Shown here piece after piece: positions 1 to 7,631 of a stretch of 24,194 nt of DNA. The translations under genes and the position numbers were made by a program. This stretch comes from CAZYXZ01 sp964651395. Lineage in GTDB: Bacteria > Actinomycetota > Actinomycetes > BP-191. Every line of letters begins with the position of its first letter. The stretch's first letter is position 1. The stretch spans positions 1 to 24,194 of the forward strand of contig CAZYXZ010000047.1 in assembly GCA_964651395.1 (NCBI GenBank). Direction: 5' to 3'. The notes beneath the pieces are model-generated. The model searched no databases and was not told where the DNA came from. It was given only the letters and a program-made list of their open reading frames with translations.

Positions 1-180
1 GGCACCGCCTGGACCGGCACCGCCTGGACCGGCGGCACGTGGAACGGCACGGCGTGGTACGGCACGGCCTGGACCGGCACCGCCTGGACCGGCACGGCGT
101 GGTCCGGGACCGCCTGGCACGGGACCGCCTGGCACGGGACCGCCTGGCACGGGACCGCCTGGCACGGCACGGCCTGGCAC
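1..180 (+). repeat. Tandem 15-bp repeat, 12 units, coding for GTAWx
   Basis: Twelve in-frame 15-bp units. Four consecutive units at 106-165 are identical at DNA level (GGGACCGCCTGGCAC). The others differ mostly at third positions and in the last codon. The array probably extends to the left of the window. Identity of neighbouring units suggests recent duplication or gene conversion, so copy number may vary between strains. Confidence 0.85.
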
Positions 181-288
181 AGCGCGATCACGGACGAAGG
201 CGACGCGTTCGGGACCGTGTTCTGGGGGGACAAGCCGCCGGCCGGCTCCTTCGTACCCGGTGAGGACAACGCCTCCCTGTTCGGGTAG
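1..288 (+). CDS. C-terminal part of a secreted protein with GTAWx pentapeptide repeats, probably an S8 (subtilisin-like) peptidase; 5' end outside window
   Basis: Frame 1 is open from the first base to TAG at 286-288. It encodes twelve Gly-Thr-Ala-Trp-x pentapeptides (x = T, N, Y, S or H; one is GGTWN) over bases 1-180, followed by a unique 35-residue tail ending in SLFG. The regular tryptophans and the unbroken 15-base periodicity show that this is the real frame, although no start codon lies inside the window. From family knowledge, Trp-containing repeats of this kind (WSGSSW or WxGTA) sit at the C-terminus of many actinobacterial S8 subtilases. No catalytic residue is visible here, so the protease assignment is an inference. 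The repeats could form a surface or matrix-binding stalk. A hairpin starts 7 bases after the stop. Confidence 0.55.
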   Translation, partial: GTAWTGTAWTGGTWNGTAWYGTAWTGTAWTGTAWSGTAWHGTAWHGTAWHGTAWHGTAWHSAITDEGDAFGTVFWGDKPPAGSFVPGEDNASLFG

Positions 289-294
289 GGCAGG

Positions 295-322
295 AACCCG
301 CTACTCTCTGTAGTCACGGGTT
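295..322 (+). terminator. Hairpin after the repeat protein, possible terminator
   Basis: AACCCG (295-300) plus CTAC (301-304) pair with GTAG (310-313) and CGGGTT (317-322). The loop is TCTCT and a TCA bulge lies at 314-316. The hairpin begins 7 bases after the stop codon and has no T-run, as is common in actinobacteria. It covers a TTG at 321 that would otherwise be a possible start of the next gene. Confidence 0.4.
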
Positions 323-371
323 GACCCTCCGCTACCAAGATCGACGACCTGCCCAGAGAGGTCCACCGGTC

Positions 372-2714
372 GTGACGGCCTTCATCGACGCCCGCGTCCC
401 CGAGGGCGCCACCCAGCCGGACGCCCGGCCGCGGTCCCCGCGGCCCACCCCGCGCCTGCGCGCCCTCGTCTGGGTCATGGTCGTGCTGGGTGTGGCGACG
501 ATGGCTTCGGCGCTGATCTGGTCGGACGCGCTGCGCCAACCGCCCGCGCTGTGGCGCCTCGTGCTCGCCGCGGGCGCGTTCGTCATCGGCGACATCACGC
601 TGGTGAACATCCGCTTCGGCCATGACCACTACTCGTACACGTGGGCCGAGTTCTCGGTCGTCCTGGGCCTCGTCCTGCTGCCGGCGCCGTGGCCCTGGCT
701 GCTCGCGCCGTTCTGCGTCGCGCTGGCGCATGTGCCGAACCGCCGCAACCTGCTGAAGATGGCCTTCAACGCGTTCTCGTTCACGGTGGGGACGCTGATC
801 TCCTACCTGGTGTTCCGGGCCATCGCCGGGCCCGCACCCAACGAGCACCTGGGGCAGCCGCTGACCTGGCTGGCGATGACGGCCGCGATCCTCGCCTTCT
901 TCGTGTGGAACAGCGGGACGATCTCGGCCGCCATCGCGTTCTCGCAGGGCCTGCCCTTCGGCCCGGTCTACCGCGAGGGCTTCGTCCTCAAGGTGCTGGT
1001 GCTGGCCGGCAACTCCGCGGCCAGCGTCGTCGTCGTCATCATCGCCGGCTGGAACCCGGCCACCCTCGCGGCCTTCCCGGTCTTCTTCGGGCTGCTCTAC
1101 CTCATCTACCGCGCCTACCTGCGGACCGTGCAGGAGCGCGACACGTGGCAGCAGCTGCAGGGCGCGTCGCGCGACCTCACGCACCTCGACCAGCGCGACC
1201 TCGTCGCTGTGGTGCTCGAACGCGCCTGCGCACTGTTCAAGGCCGAGTTCGTCGAGCTGATCCTCTGTGACGGCGAGCCGGGCACACGCGCCTCCGTCGT
1301 ACGCCGGCGCGGCGAGCAGCGGCTGGAGCGCTTCGACGCGCTCGCCCTCGACGTCGCCGGCGGCGTGTGGCCCCGCGCCTACGGCGAGCGCGAGCCCTTC
1401 CACATCGGCCTGGCCACGGCCACGCACCGCCAGCGCGCGGAGCTCGAGCAGCTCGGTCTCGCGATGGTCGCGGTGGCGCCGCTGACGACCGGCAGCGCGT
1501 GTCTCGGCATGCTGCGCGTCGGTTTCCAGGGCGTCGTCAGCATCAGCCCGCGCGACGTCCTCGTGTTCAGCACGTTCGCCAACCAGGTGTCCGCCGCGGT
1601 GAGCAACGCACGGCTGTTCGAGGCGGTCAACGAGGAGCGCACCAAGCTCTCGCGCATCGTCGACAACTCCTCCGACGGCATCTGCGCCGTGGACGCGCTC
1701 GGCCGGGTCATGTCGTGGAACCCGGCCATGGTGACGATGACCGGCCGGACGACCGAGGAGGCTCTCGGCCGGCCGTTCTCGCTCGGCGCGCAGGCGGTCG
1801 ACCTCGACGGGCGGCACGTCGACGTCGGCTGGCTCGCGCGCCGCATGGCCGACGCCGACCAGGCGGACGCGTCGGTCGGCGTACGGCCGCCGGAGCTGGG
1901 CCAGCACTGGCTGCACCTGTCGATGTCCGCCGTGCGCAACGCGAACGGAGAGTACGACTCGACCGTGATCGTGGCGCGTGACATCACCGCGCTGCACGAG
2001 GCGGAGGTCGCCAAGCAGGACTTCCTGGCCACGGTCTCGCACGAGCTGCGGACGCCGCTGACGTCGCTGAAGGGCTTCGTGACGACGCTGCTGCGCGAGG
2101 ACTACCACCCGACCGAGGAGGAGCTGCATCACCACCACACGCGCATGCTCCGGCAGACTGCCCGCCTGCAGCGCCTGATCGAGGACCTGCTCAGCTCCTC
2201 GGCCCTCGACACCGGTGGCTTCAGCGTCGACACGCGTCCGGTCGTCGTCGACGACGTCATCGAGAAGACGGTCTCGGACTTCGGCCTGCAGAACGGCGCG
2301 CGCGACGTGTCCGTGGCCCGCGCCGGGCTGACCGGCCTCGCGCTCGCGGACCCGGGTCGGCTCGAGCAGATCGTGGCGAACCTGCTGTCCAACGCCGACA
2401 AGTACTCGGCGGCCGGCACGCCCATCCACATCAGCGTCGAGCGCGACGGCGACGAGGTCGTCGTCCGGGTCCTCGACCACGGTCCCGGCATCCCCGAGGA
2501 CCAGCGCGACGTCGTCTTCGAGCGCTTCCGCCGGCTCGGCCACCATCTGACCCGCGAACAGGGCGGGACCGGACTCGGCCTGCACATCGCCAAGCGACTG
2601 GTCGAGGCCATGGGCGGACGCATCTGGGTGGAGGGCCAGCTGGGGCAGGGCTCGACGTTCGCCTTCACGCTGCCGGCCGCGCCGGTGCTGACGTCGGGCG
2701 TCGACGCCCTCTAG
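372..2714 (+). CDS. Membrane sensor histidine kinase (multi-TM, GAF, PAS, HisKA, HATPase_c)
   Basis: A 780-residue hybrid-sensor-like kinase without a receiver domain. Roughly six to eight hydrophobic helices fill residues 25-260. A GAF-type domain follows (about 270-420), then a PAS domain (about 430-540, with ...SSDGICAVDALGRV). The HisKA motif SHELRTPL has the phospho-accepting His557. The ATPase core shows N-box NLLSNADKYS, G1 DHGPGIP and G2 GGTGLGLHIAKRL. All catalytic motifs are intact, so it should autophosphorylate on His557 and pass phosphate to a response regulator, but none is encoded nearby. I chose GTG 372 because GAGAGG (356-361) lies 10 bases upstream; the in-frame TTG at 321 lies in a hairpin and has no ribosome site. 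The ligand is unknown; the GAF domain suggests a small molecule or redox signal. Confidence 0.9.
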   Translation: MTAFIDARVPEGATQPDARPRSPRPTPRLRALVWVMVVLGVATMASALIWSDALRQPPALWRLVLAAGAFVIGDITLVNIRFGHDHYSYTWAEFSVVLGLVLLPAPWPWLLAPFCVALAHVPNRRNLLKMAFNAFSFTVGTLISYLVFRAIAGPAPNEHLGQPLTWLAMTAAILAFFVWNSGTISAAIAFSQGLPFGPVYREGFVLKVLVLAGNSAASVVVVIIAGWNPATLAAFPVFFGLLYLIYRAYLRTVQERDTWQQLQGASRDLTHLDQRDLVAVVLERACALFKAEFVELILCDGEPGTRASVVRRRGEQRLERFDALALDVAGGVWPRAYGEREPFHIGLATATHRQRAELEQLGLAMVAVAPLTTGSACLGMLRVGFQGVVSISPRDVLVFSTFANQVSAAVSNARLFEAVNEERTKLSRIVDNSSDGICAVDALGRVMSWNPAMVTMTGRTTEEALGRPFSLGAQAVDLDGRHVDVGWLARRMADADQADASVGVRPPELGQHWLHLSMSAVRNANGEYDSTVIVARDITALHEAEVAKQDFLATVSHELRTPLTSLKGFVTTLLREDYHPTEEELHHHHTRMLRQTARLQRLIEDLLSSSALDTGGFSVDTRPVVVDDVIEKTVSDFGLQNGARDVSVARAGLTGLALADPGRLEQIVANLLSNADKYSAAGTPIHISVERDGDEVVVRVLDHGPGIPEDQRDVVFERFRRLGHHLTREQGGTGLGLHIAKRLVEAMGGRIWVEGQLGQGSTFAFTLPAAPVLTSGVDAL

Positions 2715-2808
2715 GCAGCCCGACCGGCTCGGTCTTCGTCACCGCCCTGGACTGAACCCCTCACTCCGGGGGTACCGTCCCTGCACGATCTTCCCCGAGG
2801 AGTACCAC

Positions 2809-3921
2809 GTGCCGCAGATCGCCCGGCCGACGCGTATCGCCGTCGGCATCGCCGTCAGTGTGGCGGTAGTCGCCGCGCCGACCGGCGTCGGCTTCGCGGC
2901 GTACCGGCGGGACCGCGCGGGACACGGGGTGCTGCCGCGCGGCTCCGTCGTAGAGACCGTGGACGTCTCCGGCCTCGACGAGGCCACGGCCGTCGCGCGC
3001 GTCCGGGAGGCGCTCGCCGACCGGCTCGACCGCCCCGTGACCGTCAGCGTCGGCGGCCACCGGTTCTTCACCTCGATGCGCGAGCTCGGCGTCGCGGATC
3101 GCACCGAGGCGGCGGTCGCGGAGGCCATCGCCCTGGCGCGCGACGGCTCGTGGTTCGGACGCGCCTGGCAGCGCATGTTCGGCGACGTCGCGGCCGGACC
3201 GGACGCCAGTGTGAGCATCGGCGAGCCCGACCCGGCCGCTGTCGAGCGTTTCCTGAACCGCGTCGCCAAGACCGTGGAGATCCCGGTGCGGGATCCGGGG
3301 GTGACGGTCGTCGACGGGTTCCTGCGGTTCACGAAAGGCGTGACCGGCGCACGCCTCGACCGGGCCCACGCGCGGGCGAAGCTGCGAGACCTGAGCAGCG
3401 ACACGGCGCACGAGCTGCGGCTGACGCCGGTCGCGCCGGCGGTCGCGCCGCAGAAGTACGCGACCGCGATCCTCGTCCGCACCGGGGAGAACAAGCTCTA
3501 CGTCTACCAGAACGGCGTCATCACCCGGACCTACGGTGTGGCCACCGGTTCCCGCCGCTACCCGACGCCGACCGGCACCTTCGAGGTGACGCTCAAGCGC
3601 TACCGGCCCACCTGGTACAACCCCGGCTCGCCGTGGGCGCGCAACGAGCCTGCGTTCATCCCCCCCGGGCCGAACAACCCGCTCGGCACGCGCGCTCTCA
3701 ACCTCTCCGCGGACGGCATCCGCATCCACGGCACGCCGGCGTCCAGGTCGATCGGCTACAGCGTCAGTCACGGCTGCATCCGGATGCACATGCGCGAGGT
3801 CGAGGCGCTCTACGAGATCATCCCGGTCGGCACGCCGGTCGTGATCGTCCGGGCTGCCGCGGCCAAGACGGCGAAGGCGCCGGTCGAGACCGGCTCCTCC
3901 GGGGTCGCCGACGGCGGCTGA
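2809..3921 (+). CDS. L,D-transpeptidase (YkuD) with N-terminal PG_binding_4-like region
   Basis: A 370-residue membrane-anchored or secreted enzyme that forms 3-3 peptide cross-links in peptidoglycan. There is one hydrophobic segment at about residues 8-30. A region of about 45-170 resembles the PG_binding_4 (VanW-associated) fold with GSVVETVDVSGLDEATAV. The YkuD domain spans about 217-350, with ATGSRRYPTPTGTF, IRIHGTP and SHGCIRM; Cys323 is the predicted nucleophile, with the preceding His as partner. A short Ala/Lys-rich tail follows. The GTG start has GAGGAG (2797-2802) six bases upstream. It faces a second L,D-transpeptidase with only 6 bp between the stops. Family assignment is firm; the exact substrate preference cannot be read. 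Confidence 0.93.
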   Translation: MPQIARPTRIAVGIAVSVAVVAAPTGVGFAAYRRDRAGHGVLPRGSVVETVDVSGLDEATAVARVREALADRLDRPVTVSVGGHRFFTSMRELGVADRTEAAVAEAIALARDGSWFGRAWQRMFGDVAAGPDASVSIGEPDPAAVERFLNRVAKTVEIPVRDPGVTVVDGFLRFTKGVTGARLDRAHARAKLRDLSSDTAHELRLTPVAPAVAPQKYATAILVRTGENKLYVYQNGVITRTYGVATGSRRYPTPTGTFEVTLKRYRPTWYNPGSPWARNEPAFIPPGPNNPLGTRALNLSADGIRIHGTPASRSIGYSVSHGCIRMHMREVEALYEIIPVGTPVVIVRAAAAKTAKAPVETGSSGVADGG

Positions 3922-3927
3922 CCGAGC

Positions 3928-5514
3928 TCAGTCGTAGACGTGCACGGGGGTGCCGCGGACCAGCAGGTCGTAGAGGCGGTCCATCGCGGGGTTCGTGATG
4001 CGCACACAGCCGTGGCTCGCCGGGTACGACGGGACCGAGCTGCTGCCGTGGACTGCGTACCCGCCGACGAAGTACGCCGGGCGGTAGAGCTCGCCCAGCC
4101 GGCTCACGCGGACGCCGTTGATCTTGCGCAGGACGGAGAAGTTGCCGCGCGGCGTCACCGCCCGTGAGGTCTGCCCGTCGACCGTGTACAGCTGGTTGTT
4201 GCCGCTGGACACGTCGAGGATGCGCCGGACCGCGCCCTTCTCCGCGAGCACCAGCACCTGCCGGGTGAGGTCGATCTCAACCCACCGACCCGCGCCGTGG
4301 TTGTAGCGAAGCCGGAAGGCGGCCGGTGCGGCCAGCAGCCGGTCCCACACCGCGGGCGTCACGACGCCGTCGCGGGTCATCCCGTTGACCTTCTGGAAGG
4401 CGAGGACGGCGTGCCGGGTGTCGTAGTTGAAGGTGCCGCTCGTCGTCGCCGGGTCGTACCGCAGCGCGGTGAGCCGGCGCTGCACCTCGGCGACGTCCGC
4501 GCCGGTCATGCCCTGGCTCAGGGTGCGACGGGTGACCGAGAGCCGGAGCAGGCCGCTCGTCCCGGACAGGTGGTCCGCGTCCGCCGCGCGGACCACACGG
4601 TAGGAGTACCCGCCGAGCACCGTCGGCGCGACGGTGAAGCTGGTCGCGCTGTTGCTGGCCAGGTTGCGGCTCTGCGCGGTCTGCCACGCGTTGTCGACCA
4701 GCTGCTGCAGCTCGACCGCCTGGCCGGGGTGTCCGGGCGCGACGGCGACCGAGATGACCGCCGACTTGCCGCGTTCGATCGCGACGGGGGACAGCCGCGC
4801 GGTGAGGCTCGGCCGGACGCCGATGTCGGTCGTCGAGCTCGTGCTGCCGCCGTAGAACGGCGTCAGCGGGTGCCGCAGCTGGTACTCGGTGTTGACGGTC
4901 GGCTTGATGGCCAGGCTGACGAAGCCGCCGTCGCCGCTGGTCAGCGCCTTGAGCCCGCGCCACGGGAGCGTGCCCTTGGTGCGGTAGAAGACCTCGACCT
5001 TCTCGCCCTTCACGCCCGCGCGGTCCTCCGAGCGCAGGAGCCAGCCCCTCAACGTGAACGACTGCCCGTACGTGACCGCCGCAGCGGTGCGCGAGATGAC
5101 CAGGGTCGTCGGGGCGGGTAGCAGAGGGATGGCCGTGACGGACACGGGCTGGCTGAAGTTCGGCACCGCGTCGCGCGAGAACACCGACCAGCTGTACTTC
5201 GCGCCGTTGTGCAGCCCGTCGACGACGACGGAGCTCCCGGTGCCCGAGTAGACCAGGGAGCCGTCGTCCGGCTCGTCAGGGGCGTTGTCGCCGAGCGACT
5301 GACGGACGACGACGCCGGCGAAGTCGCTGTCGAGCGGGTTCACCCAGCGGAGTACGACGAGGTCGTCGCCGGGCTGCGCGGTGAGCACGCCCACCGCGGC
5401 GGGCGGCGTGACGTCGGCGGCGGCCGGACCGGCCATCGACACCAGCAGCGCGAGCGTCGCCAGCGACCCGGTCGCGGCGCGAGAGAGGCGCCCGACGCTC
5501 CTACGGCTGCTCAC
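3928..5514 (-). CDS. Secreted L,D-transpeptidase with Fn3, Ig-like, PG_binding_1 and YkuD domains
   Basis: A 528-residue exported enzyme. The signal peptide covers about 1-33 (basic start, hydrophobic core, AGPAAA). A fibronectin-III-like domain spans about 34-125 and two beta-sandwich segments about 130-330. A PG_binding_1 domain follows (about 332-398: GMTGADVAEVQRRL, DTRHAVLAFQKVNGMTRDG). The C-terminal YkuD domain contains VTPRGNFSVL, YAVHGSSSVPSYPASHGCVRI and the predicted nucleophile Cys503. The likely job is cross-linking peptidoglycan while bound to it. The GTG start at 5514 is preferred because TCCTCCCCC at 5523-5531 reads as GGGGGAGGA on the coding strand, 8 bases upstream, and the signal peptide begins right after; an in-frame ATG at 5583 adds an unlikely leader. 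The gene sits 87 bp behind the PQQ-repeat gene on the same strand, so co-transcription is possible. Confidence 0.92.
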   Translation of the reverse strand: MSSRRSVGRLSRAATGSLATLALLVSMAGPAAADVTPPAAVGVLTAQPGDDLVVLRWVNPLDSDFAGVVVRQSLGDNAPDEPDDGSLVYSGTGSSVVVDGLHNGAKYSWSVFSRDAVPNFSQPVSVTAIPLLPAPTTLVISRTAAAVTYGQSFTLRGWLLRSEDRAGVKGEKVEVFYRTKGTLPWRGLKALTSGDGGFVSLAIKPTVNTEYQLRHPLTPFYGGSTSSTTDIGVRPSLTARLSPVAIERGKSAVISVAVAPGHPGQAVELQQLVDNAWQTAQSRNLASNSATSFTVAPTVLGGYSYRVVRAADADHLSGTSGLLRLSVTRRTLSQGMTGADVAEVQRRLTALRYDPATTSGTFNYDTRHAVLAFQKVNGMTRDGVVTPAVWDRLLAAPAAFRLRYNHGAGRWVEIDLTRQVLVLAEKGAVRRILDVSSGNNQLYTVDGQTSRAVTPRGNFSVLRKINGVRVSRLGELYRPAYFVGGYAVHGSSSVPSYPASHGCVRITNPAMDRLYDLLVRGTPVHVYD

Positions 5515-5601
5515 GTGAGCGGTCCTCCCCCAGGTGTCTGCCCCGTGGATGGTATCGGCCCGCGACACCGGGCCCTGGAGCACGGCAGGGCTGCAGTCCG
5601 C

Positions 5602-7275
5602 TTACCCGGCCAGCCGGAACGCGATGACCCCGGACAGCGGCGAGAGCGGATGTGGACCGAGGACGCTGAGTGCCTCCTGGAGCTGGCTCCCGAACGCCTT
5701 GAACTCGCCGTCGGTCTGCCGGGTGCCCAGCCCGAGGAACACGGTGTCGCCCACCACGACCGCCGTCGACGACGGGGGGCCGGGCACCGCGCCGGCCCAC
5801 AGCGGCAGGCCGGTCTCGGCGTCGAGCGCGAGCAGCGCCGAGCCGACGGTGTCCGGCACGAACGCGACGCCGCCCACGACGCTGGTCGAGCCGTAGGTCG
5901 GCCCGGCCAGCCGGTAGGTCCACTCGATCTCACCGGTCGCCGGGTCGATCGCGCGCACCGCCCAGGTGGCGCGGTCCACCTGGCCTGCGGAGATCTCGTT
6001 GGGCAGGACGGTAGGGATGGCGGTGCCGCCGATCACGCGCAGGGCGCGGCCGGCCGGATCGAGCTGGACGGCCGGCGTACCGAGGAAGCCGCCCAGGGAG
6101 AAGTCCTCCTGGAGATGGCCGGGCGAGCCGGCGTCGGCGTGCGAGACGACGCGACCGGTCGCCGCGTCGCGGACGTAGTAGCCCGCGCTCTTGCGTCCCT
6201 CGCCCGCGACCCGCTGGCCGGACTGGAGGCGAAACAGCGCCGCCGACGCGCCGAAGTCGTCGTCGAGATGCGCGTCGGCCACCTGGTCCTCGCCGGACCG
6301 CTCGTCCGCGGGCCGGTAGCGCCACACCAGCTTGCCGGTGCTGGCCCGCACGCCCCACATCGCCTCGGCGTAGTTCTCGCCGGCCTTGCGCGCGTCCTCC
6401 GGGTGGGAACAGCTCGCGGAGCCGAAGACGACGAGGTCGGCCGCCGGGTCGACGGCGGGGGAGGACCACACGCCGCCGCACCCGAAGCCGCGGCCGGAAC
6501 CCTCGGTGAGGCCCGCGGCGCCCGGGTACGTGCGCGACGTCTCCGGGTCGAACTTCCACACCGGGTCGAGCCGCCACGTCGCGCCGGCCGCGAACAGCCG
6601 GAGGGCGACGACACCGGTCCGGCCGATCTGGTCGTTGTTGTGCACGTCCATGCCGACGATGACCCGGCGTTCGCGCGGTGAGGTCCGGGGGAGCGCGACG
6701 ACTGCCGGCGACGACTCGATCTCGACCTGCGGCTCGTTGCCCGCCTTGGTCATCGCCGCGCGCAGGGCGGGCGTCCGCGGGTCGAGGTCGCGGCTGGCCA
6801 GCTTGCGACCGGTCGCGGCGTCGAGGACGTAGACCGTCGCGCCGCCGCCGAAGACGACCAGCCGGACCGGGCGGCCGCGGGCGTCCGGCACGTCGACGAC
6901 AGTCGCCGTCGAGACGATCCGGCCGAACGCGACCTCGTGGGTGTCGTCGATGACGTACGTCCAGCGCACCGCGCCGGTCGCGGCGTCGAGTGCGTAGAAG
7001 GTGCCGTCCCACGAGCCGACGTAGAGCGTCCCGCCGGCGACCACCGGCTGCGCAGAGATCGAGTCGGGCGCGCGGAAGTGCCAGGCGGGCACCAGGGTGG
7101 GCACCGAGTCGGTGCCGATCGGTGAGCAGCCGTCCGGGACGGCGAACGTGTGCGCCGCACTGCGGCCGTAGGTCGGCCAGTCCGGCTGCGGGCACGCCGG
7201 CGCCGCGCCGGCCGGTACGACGACCGCGAGCGCGGCGGCGCAGGTCAGCGCACCGACCAGAGCCCTGCGCCGCAT
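5602..7275 (-). CDS. Secreted PQQ-repeat beta-propeller protein (quinoprotein-like)
   Basis: A 557-residue exported protein. The signal peptide is MRRRALVGAL...VVVPAGAAP, ending near residue 26. The body carries repeated blades of the PQQ type, for example AQPVVAGGTLYVGSWDG, FYALDAATGAVRW, ASTGKLVWRY, AIDPATGEIEWTYRL and LLALDAETGLPLWAG. The A-x-x-x-x-T-G-x-x-x-W signature marks a seven- or eight-bladed propeller as in PQQ-dependent dehydrogenases. I cannot confirm a PQQ or calcium site, so it may be a structural or binding propeller. The ATG at 7275 is preferred over the upstream in-frame start at 7383 because the signal peptide begins there and a GGGGGTGG lies just upstream. A 16-bp palindrome lies 56 bp upstream. 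Confidence 0.82.
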   Translation of the reverse strand: MRRRALVGALTCAAALAVVVPAGAAPACPQPDWPTYGRSAAHTFAVPDGCSPIGTDSVPTLVPAWHFRAPDSISAQPVVAGGTLYVGSWDGTFYALDAATGAVRWTYVIDDTHEVAFGRIVSTATVVDVPDARGRPVRLVVFGGGATVYVLDAATGRKLASRDLDPRTPALRAAMTKAGNEPQVEIESSPAVVALPRTSPRERRVIVGMDVHNNDQIGRTGVVALRLFAAGATWRLDPVWKFDPETSRTYPGAAGLTEGSGRGFGCGGVWSSPAVDPAADLVVFGSASCSHPEDARKAGENYAEAMWGVRASTGKLVWRYRPADERSGEDQVADAHLDDDFGASAALFRLQSGQRVAGEGRKSAGYYVRDAATGRVVSHADAGSPGHLQEDFSLGGFLGTPAVQLDPAGRALRVIGGTAIPTVLPNEISAGQVDRATWAVRAIDPATGEIEWTYRLAGPTYGSTSVVGGVAFVPDTVGSALLALDAETGLPLWAGAVPGPPSSTAVVVGDTVFLGLGTRQTDGEFKAFGSQLQEALSVLGPHPLSPLSGVIAFRLAG

Positions 7276-7330
7276 CGGCCACCCCCACGCGGGCAGGCTG
7301 CCCGGCTCACCTGAGTTTCGACGAGGTTCG

Positions 7331-7346
7331 CTGACAGTCCTGTCAG
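7331..7346. promoter_or_regulatory. 16-bp palindrome upstream of the PQQ-repeat gene (operator candidate)
   Basis: CTGACAG-TC-CTGTCAG is a perfect inverted repeat with 7-bp arms and a 2-bp centre. It lies 56 bp upstream of the ATG at 7275, where a repressor or activator site would be expected. It overlaps the first copy of the 19-bp direct repeat. Function is inferred only from position and symmetry. Confidence 0.4.
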
Positions 7347-7393
7347 CCACGGACGGACGGACGACGGCAGTCGGGTCAGCCACGGACGGACGG
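7342..7393. repeat. Two direct copies of a 19-bp sequence, 33 bp apart
   Basis: GTCAGCCACGGACGGACGG occurs at 7342-7360 and again, identical, at 7375-7393. The 33-bp period is about three helical turns. It lies in the 189-bp gap between the PQQ-repeat gene and tRNA-Arg. It may be two binding sites for one regulator or a local duplication. Confidence 0.7.
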
Positions 7394-7427
7394 CCGCGGC
7401 GGGGTTGGGGCCCCGCTTCGCGGAGGA

Positions 7428-7451
7428 GGCGCGGGTTGGGGTGCCCGCGCC
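7428..7451 (-). terminator. Hairpin downstream of tRNA-Arg, likely terminator
   Basis: GGCGCGGG (7428-7435) and CCCGCGCC (7444-7451) form a perfect 8-bp stem with an 8-base loop. It starts 13 bases beyond the 3' end of the minus-strand tRNA-Arg. It has no T-run, as is usual in high-GC actinobacteria. Confidence 0.5.
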
Positions 7452-7464
7452 GGGAGTGTCGCAG

Positions 7465-7537
7465 TGCCCCCGGCAGGATTTGAACCTGCGGCCACCCACT
7501 TAGGAGGCGGGTGCTCTATCCCCTGAGCTACGGGGGC
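7465..7537 (-). tRNA. tRNA-Arg (anticodon CCT)
   Basis: A 73-base cloverleaf read on the minus strand. The acceptor arm GCCCCCG pairs with CGGGGGC and the discriminator is A. The D-arm is GCTC...GAGC. The anticodon stem CCCGC/GTGGG holds the loop CTCCTAA, so the anticodon is CCT and it decodes AGG. The variable loop is TGGCC. The T-arm is GCAGG-TTCAAAT-CCTGC. CCA is not encoded. AGG is a rare codon in such genomes. No integration junction is visible on either side. Confidence 0.95.
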
Positions 7538-7551
7538 GCAGCGGTCAGGGT

Positions 7552-7602
7552 GGCACAGGAGCGAAGTGCTGGCTGGGTGGTGACCCAGGTGTGACCTGTG
7601 CC
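7552..7602. promoter_or_regulatory. Nested inverted repeats between tRNA-Arg and the STAS gene
   Basis: GGCACAGG (7552-7559) and CCTGTGCC (7595-7602) are perfect 8-bp inverted arms. Between them TGGGT-GGTG-ACCCA (7574-7587) forms a second small hairpin. The element lies between two divergent transcription units and ends 29 bases before the STAS start. It could be an operator pair or a structured leader. Confidence 0.35.
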
Positions 7603-7631
7603 CGCGACATCCGGAATGTGACGATGGGCCC

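Noticed and set aside
1..180. CRISPR-like array
   Set aside because: Units are contiguous 15-bp coding repeats with no spacers; the same holds for 24040-24153.
39..263. Arg/His-rich ORF at the left edge
   Set aside because: It is the shifted frame of the GTAWx repeat; frame 1 is the one with clean tryptophan periodicity and a natural stop.
321..349. TTGACC at 321 as a -35 box
   Set aside because: No acceptable -10 box 16-18 bases downstream, and it is part of a hairpin.
321..371. TTG start adding 17 residues to the first histidine kinase
   Set aside because: The TTG lies in the hairpin at 295-322 and has no ribosome site; GTG 372 has GAGAGG at a good distance.
5209..6681. 490-codon plus-strand ORF opposite the L,D-transpeptidase and PQQ genes
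   Set aside because: Low-complexity Arg/Gly/Ala/Val product, no domain, spans two real genes; typical antisense frame of GC-rich DNA.
7465..7537. tRNA-Arg as an integration site of a mobile element
   Set aside because: No integrase gene, no duplicated tRNA 3' end and no change of gene style on either side.
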